A stretch of DNA of 64,000 nucleotides from Streptomyces sp. NBC_01775 (GTDB lineage Bacteria; Actinomycetota; Actinomycetes; Streptomycetales; Streptomycetaceae), in assembly GCF_035917675.1 (NCBI RefSeq), contig NZ_CP109104.1, positions 7,688,001 to 7,752,000 on the forward strand, written 5' to 3'. The first letter of the stretch is position 1, and every line of letters starts with the position of its first letter. The notes beneath the pieces were generated by a model that was not told the DNA's origin, searched no databases, and saw only the letters and a list, made by a program, of their open reading frames with translations. The position numbers and the translations under genes are program-made. Shown here piece by piece: positions 18,021 through 27,485 of the stretch.

Positions 18021-18851
18021 TCAGCCGAGTTGCACGGGGACCACGACCATCTCGGCGATGTTCACATTCGCCGGTGCCGTGACGGTGAAGGCGACGGACT
18101 CGGCGATGTCCTCGGCGGACAGCGGGCGCAGGCCGGTGCGCATCCGCGCCAGGGCGGAATGCATGTCTTGGTTGAGCATGTCGTCTCCCAGCTCGGTAGC
18201 CGTGACGCCGGGCTCGATGTTGTGCACCCGTACGTCGCGCGGTCCGAGTTCGGCTCGCAGGTTGCGGGTCAGGTGGGCGACCGCGGCCTTGGTGGCGCAG
18301 TAGACGGACCAGTTGGGGTAGAGGCTGTGGCCGCCGATGGAACCGATGTGCACGAGGTCGGCAGGGCCGCTCTCCGCCGCGGTGAGCAGGTCGTCGGCGA
18401 AGGCGCGGCCGGTGAGCAGCAGTCCGCGCAGATTGACGTCGATCATGCGGTCCCACTCGGCGGTGTCGGCGGTTTCGAAGGGCGCGCCCAGCATCGCGCC
18501 GGCGTTGGCGACGACGAGGTCGACCCCGCCGAGACCGGAGCGCACGGACGCCGCCGCCCCGGCGAGGGCCTGGGGGTCCGCGAGATCCACGGCCACCGGC
18601 AGGATCTGGCCGGAAGCGGCCGGACGCAGTTCGTCGGCCAGCTCCATGAGCCTGTCCTCGCGGCGGCCCAGCAGGGCGACGCAGGCGCCGCCGAGGGACA
18701 GCCGCCGGGCGGTGGCGGCGCCGATACCGCTGGTGGCCCCGGTCACCACGGCCACCCGCCCGGCGAGGGGATGACCGGGTTCGGCGGCGGACGCGGAGGC
18801 GGGAGCGGAACGTGTGGATACGGCCGAGGCCGATGAGGAAGAGAAGGTCAT
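18021..18851 (-). CDS. Short-chain dehydrogenase/reductase
   Basis: A 276-residue SDR with an extra Ser/Ala-rich N-terminal stretch of about 25 residues before GRVAVVTGATSGIGAATARR. It has VVANAG, a catalytic Ser near HIGSIGG and the YCATK pair. The SIGG-Y spacing and PGVTATE end fit classical SDRs of the clavulanate-dehydrogenase-like or YdfG-like kind. ATG 18851 is chosen since GGTGGGG precedes it; an in-frame start at 18899 is weaker. The substrate is unknown. Confidence 0.85.
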   Translation of the reverse strand: MTFSSSSASAVSTRSAPASASAAEPGHPLAGRVAVVTGATSGIGAATARRLSLGGACVALLGRREDRLMELADELRPAASGQILPVAVDLADPQALAGAAASVRSGLGGVDLVVANAGAMLGAPFETADTAEWDRMIDVNLRGLLLTGRAFADDLLTAAESGPADLVHIGSIGGHSLYPNWSVYCATKAAVAHLTRNLRAELGPRDVRVHNIEPGVTATELGDDMLNQDMHSALARMRTGLRPLSAEDIAESVAFTVTAPANVNIAEMVVVPVQLG

Positions 18852-19669
18852 GTCCCCACCGTGGGGTGATCCGGCGGCTCCTTCCAGGCAGCGCTCCACC
18901 TGGGTGACCTCAACCTAGGAGTGACACGACCACTCTCGGCGGCCGGAGGTGCCCTCCGGTGGATTCCATGGACCGCACGACGGCTTCTTCGCGGTCGCCG
19001 ATCCAGGCACGTGCGTGCCCCAACTGCACGGGCGCCAGGGGCCGGCTCCGGTGGAGTGGTGCTGCTCGTAGGGACGGGAAGGTACGGGTCAGCCGGGTTC
19101 GACAGGGCGTGCAGCCGGTCGAGAGCGTCCGTGATCACCTCGGTCCAGGGTCAATGTGCTGCGATGCGGAGGATGCGGCGGCGTCCGATGGTGACGAGTT
19201 GGGCGCTGCGGACCCCGGCGAACAGCGGGGTGGCGGCGACTCACTGGGAGCCGATGACCCGCCGCCGGCCGGCCGTTCAGTCGGCGGCGCTGCGGGTGAC
19301 GGCCGGTCATACCTGTGCCCGGGGTCACCGGACGGTGACAGCGGTGGTTGCGGCAGCGGCTCGGACTCCGCCGGAACCGACGAGAAGCAGCCCGACCAGG
19401 CTGGTGAGTCAGACGGCGAAGATGGGTCCGGTAGAAGCGCCGGACAGTACAGGTGAGCCCCTGAGACAACCTCAGCCCCGAGCCGTCCGGCAGATGTTCG
19501 CTCACCAGAAGCCCTTCACCTTCCGCTGTTGGTAACAGAGCACCGGTTCCACCTTTGGGCCCTCGTTTGAGTGCTCTCAGCCCGACCAGCGCGGCAACCA
19601 GGCTTGTGAGCTGCTGCTTTCGTCAGCCGCCTGACAGCCTCCTGATCTGCCTATCGGTGGCCGGCGGTG
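18852..19669. other. Gene-poor stretch with unrecognised scraps
   Basis: About 820 bases without a gene I can support. Minus-strand frames give short protein-like pieces (for example LGHARAWIGDREEAV near 19000 and AQLVTIGRRRILRIAAH near 19160) interrupted by stops in every frame, consistent with decayed genes. A small inverted repeat, CTGAG-ACAAC-CTCAG, lies at about 19458-19472. Confidence 0.5.
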
Positions 19670-20640
19670 TCAGACGTCCACCCTGTCCGAGGCGTGCAGG
19701 TAGAAGGCGCGAGCCGCCTCGACCGCTTCGGCCACGTCGACGAACCCCCGGTCGCCGGCTGCCCCCGCCAGCGCGCGGCGATCACCTGGCGGTACACACC
19801 ACTGGTCAGCGAGATGCCCGATCAGCAGGTCGGTGCGGAGCCGATGGACCGAACGGTGCGGAGCGGAGGCGGCGACGGCTTCGTTGAGCCGCCAGGCCGC
19901 GCGCACCGCCGAGGCGCTGTCGATGTCGCCGTCGAGCAGTCCCGCGGCCCGCTCCGGATCGGTGAACCGCGCGGCCCCCGCCGCACTGAGGCGGGACGAG
20001 CGGACGAGCATCCGGAGGAGCTGTTCCGCCGGGTCGGGCAGCTCGCTCTCGCCGGAAGCCAACCACTGCGCGACCTGGTGGGAGGTGAGGGTGCCCGGAG
20101 CAAGGCCCCGCAGGCGGGCGGCGGTCAGGGCCCGCCGTGCGGTCGGCTCGGCGGACTGGGCCGGCTCGGCAGGTCCGGCCGACTTGGTCTGTTCGGGCAT
20201 CCCCGCGATCCAGGTGAGGACGAAGTGCCGCCACCGGGCAGGGAAGTGGGGGTCGTAGAGCTGCTGGTGCTGAAGCTCGGCCGCGAGCGGGACCCTCTCG
20301 GCGGCGGCTCCCTGGGAACTCCGTGCGCGGTACCGGGAGACCCACTGTCGATCGTCCCCTCCTGGTACATCGCGAAGATCCGCCCGACACCACGCATGCC
20401 GTACGGGTACAACTCGGCCGCGCGCAGCGCTCCCATGCTCGCCGCTCCCGCCACGGCCACGCCCCGGGCGAGCAGCCACAGGATCTCCTTGTGCCGTACC
20501 GGCGCAGCGGAGTGGAAGACGCCGTCGATGACCAGGACGAGGTCACCGGGGCAGGCGTGCGACGCCAGCAGGTCACCGTGCCGCACGGGCGGGTACCGGA
20601 GCGCAGTGGGCAGGATCCGGGAGACCTCGCGGACCGTCAC
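19670..20640 (-). pseudogene. TfuA-like gene, truncated and frameshifted
   Basis: The upstream frame (from 20640) carries the TfuA core: PPVRHGDLLASHACPGDLVL, IDGVFHSAAPVRHKEILWLL, GAASMGALRAAELYPYGMRG, VGRIFAMYQEGTIDS. It then loses sense near 20340. The remaining C-terminal half (LYDPHFPARWRHFVLTWIAG onward, helical, to the stop at 19670) is in another frame. The family's N-terminal GPSL strand is missing. TfuA-like proteins partner YcaO enzymes in ribosomally made peptide modification, especially backbone thioamidation. No YcaO gene is present. As read, the gene cannot make an intact protein unless there is a sequencing error. Confidence 0.65.
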
Positions 20641-20676
20641 GCTCGGTCCGTGACAGGAGCGTGAGGGCTGCGCGGG

Positions 20677-20958
20677 TCAGTGAACCCCGGCGCCCTGTGT
20701 GCCCGGCTCCGCCGCCGTGGCGGCGCCGGTGATCGTGTCGGTCGGCTGGAGGAAGGAGTGGTGCTCCGGGCCGCAGCCGAGAGGCCCGACGTGGTCGTCG
20801 CGGCAGTACCACAGCGGCCACAGAGGGCTGTGCCCCTCACCGCTGTACTCCAGCAGCGGCAGCGACGAGCTTTTCTCGGCGCTGCTCCCAGTAGCTGCGC
20901 CCCCTGCGAACAGGCTGTCCAGGTGGGCGTACTGATCGATCGCCTGGGTGGCTGTCAT
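20677..20958 (-). CDS. Small hypothetical protein upstream of TfuA-like remnant (possible RiPP precursor)
   Basis: A 93-residue ORF with ATG 20958 preceded by GGGGA. It begins MTATQAIDQYAHLDSLFAGG, continues with a Ser-rich stretch, then PLWPLWYCRDDHVGPLGCGP with two Cys and three Trp/Tyr, and ends in a Thr/Ala/Gly-rich tail. I recognise no domain. Its size, leader-like acidic and hydrophobic start and position 37 bp upstream of the TfuA-like remnant on the same strand make a precursor peptide possible. It could equally be an unrelated small protein. Confidence 0.4.
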   Translation of the reverse strand: MTATQAIDQYAHLDSLFAGGAATGSSAEKSSSLPLLEYSGEGHSPLWPLWYCRDDHVGPLGCGPEHHSFLQPTDTITGAATAAEPGTQGAGVH

Positions 20959-21335
20959 GATGTGATCCCCGCTCTGTGCCGGGCCCCCTGATGAGGGCTG
21001 TGTCCGTCGACGCCGCCAGACGCCAACTCCCGCCCTGGGATGAGGATCGGCGCGTGATGGCTCAACGACTGTCCCGGCGCCTCACCCCTGGACCGGCAAG
21101 GAGTCAACCTCCCCGGACAACAGCCTGTAAACATGATTCGAGATCTTCGAATGTCCACCGCCAACGCCGAAACGGTTGGCCGGACTTGGTCGTTCATGAG
21201 GGCCTGTCGGCGTGCTGACGGACGGAACTTCGGGGCCGAAGACCGTGGGGGCCTTCGCAGTCCGAGCGGGCTGGCAGCCGCCCTCTGCCGCTACAAACGA
21301 CTCCCCGAACTGACCATGTAGGACCCGGTCTTGGC

Positions 21336-21370
21336 CCAACGTCCAACGTCCAACGCCCAACGTCCAACGC
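21336..21370. repeat. Five tandem heptamers CCAACG(T/C)
   Basis: CCAACGT, CCAACGT, CCAACGC, CCAACGT, CCAACGC run without gaps, 20 bases downstream of the P450 stop on its strand. The rest of 20959-21390 shows no supportable gene. Confidence 0.9.
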
Positions 21371-21390
21371 GGATCGGGCGGTACTCCGCT

Positions 21391-22740
21391 TCATGCGGTG
21401 CGTTGCCGTGGCCGTGCCCGTAGGAGGAGGCGGCGCGGGTGCAGGATGGCGCTGTGCGGAGCCGGACGCGAATCGGATCCCGGCGCGCTGCGCAGTTGCC
21501 ACCGGTGGGTGATGGTCGCGAGGGCGAGGGTGGCTTCGACTGTGCCGTAGCGGTCTCCGATGCATTTGCGTGATCCTGCGCCGAAGGGCAGGTACGCGCC
21601 GCGGGGAAGGTGGCCGGCGTGGTGCGGCAGCCAGCGGTCGGGGTCGAACACGTCAGGATCCGCGTAGAAGTGGGGGTGCCGGTGCACCGCGGCACTGCTG
21701 AAGACGACCGTGCTTCCGGGGCGCAGTACGTGCCCGCCCAGCCGGGTGGGGGCGGTGGTCACCCGCGTGAGCAGCCAGGCGGGGGGATAGAGGCGGAGCG
21801 CCTCGGTCAGTACGCGGGAGGTATAGGGAAGTCGGGCCACATCGCTCCACTGCGCCGGCCTGCCGTCGAGTACCTCGTCCACCTCTTCGTGGACCCGGCG
21901 CTCGGCGTCGGGGTGCTGGGCCAGGAGGTGCAGGGTCCAGGCCAGTGATGCCGCGACGGTGTCCGAGCCGGCGATGAGCAGCGGGAGGACCTGCTCATCG
22001 ATGTCCGCGTCGGACAGCCAGTCGTAGCCCTCCTCCTGCCGGGCGGCGATCATGGCGGAGAGGATGCCGCCGTCCTCGCCCCGGCCATGAGCGCTCTCGG
22101 CCATGAGGGTGTCGCGGGCGTGCAGGAGATCCTGCATCACTTGCCGGAGGCGACGGACTATGGGCAGCGGGAGCTTTTCAAGGCACCGTGGCAGCATCAG
22201 CCGTGGCAGGAAACTACCCATCGCGGTTGCCATGCTGCGCCGGAACTTCTCCACCGAGCCGGGGTCAACGCTGGTACGGAACAGCGTGCGGCTGACCGTA
22301 CGCAGTGCCATGTCGAACAGTGCGGGGAAGGCATCGATGACCGGGGTGTCCCGCCAAGAGGCCGTCATGGCGGTGATCTCGTCCGCCATGACCTCGCTGT
22401 ACCGCTCCAGCCTGCTGCGATGGAAACCCGGCTGCATCAGCCGGCGCTGCCGAAGATGATCCTGGTGGGGACACAGCGGCAGGCCGTTGCCCGCCAGCGC
22501 GCGCGCTTTGTCATACATCCAGCCGCCCTTGTCGAACGTACGGTCATCCGTCAGGACCTGCCACAACAGCTCCGGATGGCACGGGACGTACGCGCGCAGC
22601 GGACCCAGCCGGATCGTCACCAGATCACCATGACCGGCGAGAGAGCCGGTGAAGTCGAGCGGGCGCCGCAGCAGCGCCCAGCCATGGCCGAGGATCGGAA
22701 GCGCGCCCGGGGCGGCTGCGGCAGTGAAGGCGTGGGTCAT
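21391..22740 (-). CDS. Cytochrome P450
   Basis: A P450 of about 449 residues. The I-helix oxygen-binding motif is IAGSDTVAAS (about residue 256), the ExxR motif is EALRLYP (about 312), and the heme loop is FGAGSRKCIGD with the axial Cys near residue 393. KCIGD and the long form resemble the class of hydroxylases acting on terpenes and fatty acids rather than compact polyketide P450s. ATG 22740 is chosen with GAGGAAA upstream; ATG 22758 is an alternative. No ferredoxin or terpene cyclase is adjacent. Confidence 0.88.
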   Translation of the reverse strand: MTHAFTAAAAPGALPILGHGWALLRRPLDFTGSLAGHGDLVTIRLGPLRAYVPCHPELLWQVLTDDRTFDKGGWMYDKARALAGNGLPLCPHQDHLRQRRLMQPGFHRSRLERYSEVMADEITAMTASWRDTPVIDAFPALFDMALRTVSRTLFRTSVDPGSVEKFRRSMATAMGSFLPRLMLPRCLEKLPLPIVRRLRQVMQDLLHARDTLMAESAHGRGEDGGILSAMIAARQEEGYDWLSDADIDEQVLPLLIAGSDTVAASLAWTLHLLAQHPDAERRVHEEVDEVLDGRPAQWSDVARLPYTSRVLTEALRLYPPAWLLTRVTTAPTRLGGHVLRPGSTVVFSSAAVHRHPHFYADPDVFDPDRWLPHHAGHLPRGAYLPFGAGSRKCIGDRYGTVEATLALATITHRWQLRSAPGSDSRPAPHSAILHPRRLLLRARPRQRTA

Positions 22741-23166
22741 CAGCGGTGGTTTCCTCATGGAGTCGTGGACTCGGTGGCGAATGCTGTACGGGAGGGTGAG
22801 GCGCGGCGCGGGGAAGGCCGTACCGCCGAGCCGTCCGCCCGGCACCGGCAGCAGTCCGGCACATGCCGACGCTCCCGCTCGCCGTCATGCCGGTGCGGTG
22901 CAGCCGGCACAGCTGCCAGGCGATCCTCACCACTTCAAGATCGAACTTCATCAGAACAAGCCGGTCGCGCGCCAGCCACGGCTCCAGACCCGACGTGCTG
23001 CCCGGTCATCGCCGACCAGCACCAGCCCGTGAAGATCCCAACGAGAGGCCCTGGACGGCCGGCGCGGCTCCGGGTCGTGATGTAAAGGTAAGGACAACAG
23101 CTCTTTACGTCATCCGGGCAGCGTGTAAATCTTCCGCCACGATCTCTGGCGCAAGGAGGGGCCTGG
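22741..23166. other. Intergenic region with no supportable gene
   Basis: This 426-base gap lies between divergent genes (P450 on minus, sugar-binding protein on plus), so both promoters should be here. A short minus-strand frame near 22951-23020 reads EPWLARDRLVLMKFDLEVVR and looks protein-like, but stops cut it upstream and I recognise no family. GGAGGGG lies just before the ATG at 23167. Confidence 0.5.
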
Positions 23167-24570
23167 ATGGGAGGCATCGCGCGGCGTACCGCGTTGACCG
23201 CTGCCGTCCTCGGGGGTGGGTCGGCGGCTCTCGCAGGATGCGGAAGCCCGCTCGATCCTCGCGGGGGCGAGGGCTCGGACGGTGAAGTGGCGCTCACCGT
23301 CGCCACCAACGCCGTCTCGGGCGGCAAGAACGCCGACGAGGCGGACTGGATCAAGAAGTGGGTGATCCCCCGCTTCGTACGGCAGCAGCGGGCCAAAGGC
23401 GTGGACGTCCGGGCGGAGTTCGTGCCCAGCGGCGTCGATGACGAGCAGTACAAGACCAAGCTCGCACTCGACCTGAAGGCGCACGCGGGCCCCGACATCA
23501 TGTCGCTCGACGGCATCTGGGTCGGCGAGTTCGCCCAGGCCGAGTACATCAAGCCGCTGCGCGCCGTGGTGGGTCCGGGCGCGGCCCGCTGGGAGGGGTG
23601 GCGGCAGATCAGCGCGAAGGTGCGCTCCCTGGCCCGCTTCGAGGGACAGCTCTACGGCATACCCGCGGGCACCGACGCGCGCGTCCTGTACTTCCACAAG
23701 CCGCTCTTCCGCCGCGCCGGCCTGCCCGAGGACTGGCAGCCGCGAAGCTGGCAGGACATCCTCGACGCGGCCCGCAAGCTCAAGCGGCTCCCCGGCGTCA
23801 CCCCGCTCCAGATCAACGCGGGCACCGCCATGGGCGAGGCCACCACCATGCAGGGCGTGCTCCCGCTGCTGGCGGGTGCCGGAGGCCAGGTCAGCAAGGG
23901 GGATCGCTGGTACGGCGACACTCCCCAACTGCGGGCCGTGCTGAGGTTCTACCGCGACATCTACGCCCACGGCCTCGGCGACCCCAGGCTCCAGCAGGAG
24001 GCCAAAGGCCGGGACAAGTCCTTCGAGAAGTTCGCCGGCGGCAAGCTGGGCATCCTCGCCGAAGGGGACTACTTCTGGCGCGACGTGATCTCCCCGAAGA
24101 CCGGCACTTCGCCGATGAAGCGGCGTGACAACGATGTCGGCTACGCGCTCTTCCCGGCCCGTGCGCGCGGTGAGGGACTCGCGGGGCGCGACTACGTCAG
24201 CCTCTCGGGAGGGGCCGTCCATGTGCTCAACCCCCACACCCGCCACCCGCAGCAGGCGTTCGAGCTGCTGGGGGCGCTCCACTCGGCGGCGGCGCTGCGT
24301 GCCCGGCTGGGGGACAGCGCGATGATCACGGAGCGGGACGACGTGAACGACGTGGTCCTCGACAAGGACCCCATGCTGCGCTTCTGCGCCGACAAGGCGA
24401 TGCCCGTCACCACCTTCCGGCCGGGGCTCGCCGCGTACCCGGAGATCTCCCTCGCGCTCCAGGAGGCGACGGCCCAGGTCGTCGCGGGCAAGAACCCCGA
24501 CCACACGGCGGCGGCCTACCGCAAGGAGCTTCAGGAGGTGCTCGGTGGCAACGACCGCCTCATCAGCTGA
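23167..24570 (+). CDS. Sugar-binding lipoprotein of ABC importer
   Basis: A 467-residue solute-binding protein with signal sequence MGGIARRTALTAAVLGGG and lipobox LAGC at Cys25, so it should be lipidated outside the membrane. The body is that of the family 1 carbohydrate-binding proteins (QYKTKLALDLKAHAGPDIM, LYGIPAGTDARVLYFHKPL). A strong GGAGGGG precedes the ATG. It heads a tightly overlapping operon of two permeases, ATPase and PHP protein, followed by an alpha-mannosidase, which suggests uptake of mannose-containing or related oligosaccharides. Confidence 0.88.
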   Translation: MGGIARRTALTAAVLGGGSAALAGCGSPLDPRGGEGSDGEVALTVATNAVSGGKNADEADWIKKWVIPRFVRQQRAKGVDVRAEFVPSGVDDEQYKTKLALDLKAHAGPDIMSLDGIWVGEFAQAEYIKPLRAVVGPGAARWEGWRQISAKVRSLARFEGQLYGIPAGTDARVLYFHKPLFRRAGLPEDWQPRSWQDILDAARKLKRLPGVTPLQINAGTAMGEATTMQGVLPLLAGAGGQVSKGDRWYGDTPQLRAVLRFYRDIYAHGLGDPRLQQEAKGRDKSFEKFAGGKLGILAEGDYFWRDVISPKTGTSPMKRRDNDVGYALFPARARGEGLAGRDYVSLSGGAVHVLNPHTRHPQQAFELLGALHSAAALRARLGDSAMITERDDVNDVVLDKDPMLRFCADKAMPVTTFRPGLAAYPEISLALQEATAQVVAGKNPDHTAAAYRKELQEVLGGNDRLIS

Positions 24571-25558
24571 GTCCGAGTCCGCCTTGAAGGCGGCGGCGGG
24601 CGGCCCGCACGGCGAAGGCCCCCCGGAGCGGGAGCCCGAGCGCGACGCGGCCGGACTCGGACGGCGCAGGGCCGCCGCGTTCGTCGCACCCGCGCTGGTG
24701 CTCATCGCGCTCTTCCTGGTGCTGCCCGCCGTCTGGACCCTCTACCTGGGCGCCACCGACTACCGGCTGACCGGCATACCCGCCATCGACCCCAGCTTCG
24801 TCGGGTTCGACAACATCACCAAGGCGCTCGGCGACAGCGGCTTCCTCAACTCGCTCTGGCTGACCCTGTTGTTCGTCCTGGGCTCCGCCGTCATCGGCCA
24901 GGCCGGGCTCGGCTTCGCGCTCGCCTGGTGGATGCGTGAGCGCAAGGGCTGGGTCAAGGGCCTGCTCGAAGCGCTGGTGATGCTCTCGTGGATCCTGCCC
25001 AGCTCGGTCGTCGCGTTCTTGTGGATCGCCTTCCTCGACCGGGACGGCGGCACGCTCAACGCGCTGCTGCACACCCCGGGCGCGGCCTGGCTGCTCGACC
25101 ACCCGATGCTGTCGATCATCGTCTACAACGTCTGGCGCGGCAGCGCCTTCTCGATGATGCTCTACAGCGCCGCGCTCGGGAACGTGCCCGCCTCCCAGCT
25201 GGAGACCGCGCGGTTGGCCGGGGCCAACGGCTGGCAGCAGCTGCGTGACGTCGTCTTCCCGCGCATCCGCGGCCACGTGCTGACCAACCTGCTGCTGATC
25301 AGCCTGTGGACGTTCAACGACTTCACCCCCTTCCTCATCACCGCGGGCGGGCCCAACGGTCAGACCGAGACGCTGCCTGTCTACATCTACAAGACGGCCC
25401 TCGGCAGCGGGCAGCTCGGCTACGGCGCCGCGATCTCCTTCCTGATGCTGCTGATCAACCTCGTCGTCGCCGTCATCTATCTGCGGCTGCTCGGCCAGAA
25501 GAAGAAGTCCGGCCGCAAGACGGCACCCGACAAGGCCACCAAGGAGGAGACGGCATGA
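24545..25558 (+). CDS. Sugar ABC transporter permease, MalF-like
   Basis: A 337-residue permease with a hydrophilic N-terminal stretch of about 40 residues, six helices from FVAPALVLIALFLVLPAVW, and the EAA loop ETARLAGANGWQQLRDVVFP. The GTG start at 24545 lies 26 bases inside the binding-protein gene, and its end overlaps the next ATG (ATGA), showing translational coupling. The C-terminus is Lys-rich. Confidence 0.88.
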   Translation: MATTASSAESESALKAAAGGPHGEGPPEREPERDAAGLGRRRAAAFVAPALVLIALFLVLPAVWTLYLGATDYRLTGIPAIDPSFVGFDNITKALGDSGFLNSLWLTLLFVLGSAVIGQAGLGFALAWWMRERKGWVKGLLEALVMLSWILPSSVVAFLWIAFLDRDGGTLNALLHTPGAAWLLDHPMLSIIVYNVWRGSAFSMMLYSAALGNVPASQLETARLAGANGWQQLRDVVFPRIRGHVLTNLLLISLWTFNDFTPFLITAGGPNGQTETLPVYIYKTALGSGQLGYGAAISFLMLLINLVVAVIYLRLLGQKKKSGRKTAPDKATKEETA

Positions 25559-26391
25559 GACAGACCGGCAACCCCGTCCGCGACCTGCTGCGCGGCGTCG
25601 GCGTCTACCTCCTGGTCGCCCTCGCGCTGGCCTTCTTCGCGCTGCCGCTGCTGTGGCTGGCCAGCGCGCCGTTCGACAAGCACCCCGGCATCACCGCCTC
25701 GCTGCCCGACTTCACCCTCGACAACTTCGAGCGGCTGTGGAACAACCCCAACGCCGTCAACTCGCTGGCCAGCTCCCTGATCCTGGCCATCGGCAGCGCC
25801 GTCCTCGTCGTCGGCCTGTCCGCGCTGGCCGCCTACGCGCTCAGCCGCGTCCATATCCGCGGCAGGGACGGGCTGCTCTACGCGCTGCTGCTGCTCTCCT
25901 CCATCGTCACCGGCACGGCGGCGATGGTGCCGATCTTCCTGCTGGCCGCCGAACTCAACCTCGTCGACTCCTACCTCGGCGTCATCCTCGTCCTCACCGG
26001 CGGGCTGCTGCCCGCGGCGATCTTCATCCTCAAGGACTTCATGGACACCACCCCGCGCTCCTACGAGGAGTCCGCGCGGGTCTTCGGCGCCTCGCCGCTG
26101 CGCGTCATGAAGGACATCGTCGTGCCCGTCGTACGGCCGGGACTCGCCACGGTCGGCGTGTGGACGGTGGCCCAGGTGTGGGGGAACTTCCTCATTCCGT
26201 TCCTGCTGCTGCGCTCGCCCGACAAGTCCCCGGCGGCTGTGGTCATGTACACCTTCTACACCGAGGGTGGCCAGCCCGACCTCGCCCTCATCTCGACCTT
26301 CTCACTGCTCTACTCGCTGCCGGTCGTGCTGATGTTCCTCTTCGTCAGCCGCCGCTACGGATTCCGCTTCCACGGAGGGATCAAAGGCTGA
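25555..26391 (+). CDS. Sugar ABC transporter permease, MalG-like
   Basis: A 278-residue permease. It has helices from GVYLLVALALAFFALPLLW, a periplasmic loop PDFTLDNFERLW typical of MalG-type subunits, and the EAA loop EESARVFGASPLRVMKDIVVP. It overlaps both neighbours (ATGA with the MalF-like gene, TGATG with the ATPase). It should pair with the upstream permease to form the membrane channel. Confidence 0.9.
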   Translation: MRQTGNPVRDLLRGVGVYLLVALALAFFALPLLWLASAPFDKHPGITASLPDFTLDNFERLWNNPNAVNSLASSLILAIGSAVLVVGLSALAAYALSRVHIRGRDGLLYALLLLSSIVTGTAAMVPIFLLAAELNLVDSYLGVILVLTGGLLPAAIFILKDFMDTTPRSYEESARVFGASPLRVMKDIVVPVVRPGLATVGVWTVAQVWGNFLIPFLLLRSPDKSPAAVVMYTFYTEGGQPDLALISTFSLLYSLPVVLMFLFVSRRYGFRFHGGIKG

Positions 26392-27485
26392 TGGCAGACA
26401 TCACCCTGAACCGGCTCGCCAAGGTCTACCCCGGCGGAGTGCGGGCGCTCAACGACCTCGACCTGACCGTGCGCGACGGGGAGTTCTTCGCGCTGCTGGG
26501 CCCCTCCGGCTGCGGCAAGTCCACCCTGCTGCGCACCATCGCCGGACTGGAGGCGGCCAGCGGCGGCGCCATCCGCATCGGCGAGCGCGAGGTGACCACG
26601 CTCCCGCCCGGCGAGCGCGATATCGCCATGGTCTTCCAGGACTACGCGCTCTTCCCGCACATGACCGTCAACGAAAACATCGCCTACCCCCTGAAGATCA
26701 AGAAGGTCGGCAAGGCCGAACGCGCCGCCAAGGCCCAGGAGACCGCAGAGGAACTCGGCCTCGGCCACCTCGCCGAACGCCGCCCCGGACAGCTCTCCGG
26801 CGGACAGCAGCAGCGCGCCGCGCTCGCCCGCGCCATGGCCTGCCACCCGAAGGTCTTCCTCTTCGACGAGCCGCTGTCCAACCTCGACGCGCGCATGCGG
26901 CTCGAGGCCCGCACCTTCCTCAAGAAGCTCCAGCGCGAACTCGGCGTCACCACCGTCTTCGTCACCCACGACCAGGCCGAGGCCCTCGCCATGGCCGACC
27001 GTATCGCCGTCATGGAAGGCGGCGAACTGCGCCAGATCGGCACCCCTACGGAGGTCTTCCGCCGCCCCGTCAGCACCTTCGTCGCCTCCTTCATCGGCTC
27101 CACTCCGATGAACCTCCTGGCGGCCGAGGTCGTCGAAGGGCCCGCCGTACGGGTATGCGGCACCGAACTGCCCGTCCCCGAGGAGGCGGCCGACGGCGTG
27201 CGCGAGGGGGACAAGGTCGTCTACGGCATCCGGCCCGAGTACCTGCGCTGGACCGACAGCGCCACCGAAGGCGCCCTGGAAGGCACCGTCTCCGTCGTGG
27301 AGAACCTCGGCAGCGCTCAGCTCGTCACTCTGGAGTGCGAGAACGACACCACCGTGCAGGTCGTCGTCCCCGAGGACCACGAACCGGCCGTCGGCGGACG
27401 CGGCCGGGCCGTGCCCCGTGCCGACCGCGCCCTGCTCTACCGCGACGGAGACCTGGTGACGGCCGGGGAAGCGGTGCCCGCGTGA
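26391..27485 (+). CDS. Sugar ABC transporter ATP-binding protein, MalK/MsiK-like
   Basis: A 364-residue ATPase. Walker A is GPSGCGKST, the signature LSGGQQQRAALARAM, Walker B FLFDEPLSNLDA, and the switch His lies in VTHDQAEA. A C-terminal TOBE-like regulatory domain follows (about residues 235-364). Unlike the minus-strand importer at 12395-15622, this system has its own ATPase. It starts one base inside the MalG-like stop and ends overlapping the GTG of the PHP gene (GTGA). Confidence 0.92.
   Translation: MADITLNRLAKVYPGGVRALNDLDLTVRDGEFFALLGPSGCGKSTLLRTIAGLEAASGGAIRIGEREVTTLPPGERDIAMVFQDYALFPHMTVNENIAYPLKIKKVGKAERAAKAQETAEELGLGHLAERRPGQLSGGQQQRAALARAMACHPKVFLFDEPLSNLDARMRLEARTFLKKLQRELGVTTVFVTHDQAEALAMADRIAVMEGGELRQIGTPTEVFRRPVSTFVASFIGSTPMNLLAAEVVEGPAVRVCGTELPVPEEAADGVREGDKVVYGIRPEYLRWTDSATEGALEGTVSVVENLGSAQLVTLECENDTTVQVVVPEDHEPAVGGRGRAVPRADRALLYRDGDLVTAGEAVPA

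Noticed and set aside
21336..21370. Heptamer array considered as a CRISPR or origin-like iteron
   Set aside because: No spacers, too short for CRISPR, no replication gene nearby.
21391..22740. P450 considered as part of the tetronate cluster
   Set aside because: Separated by the sugar operon and a terminator from the LAL border gene; no shared operon or regulator.
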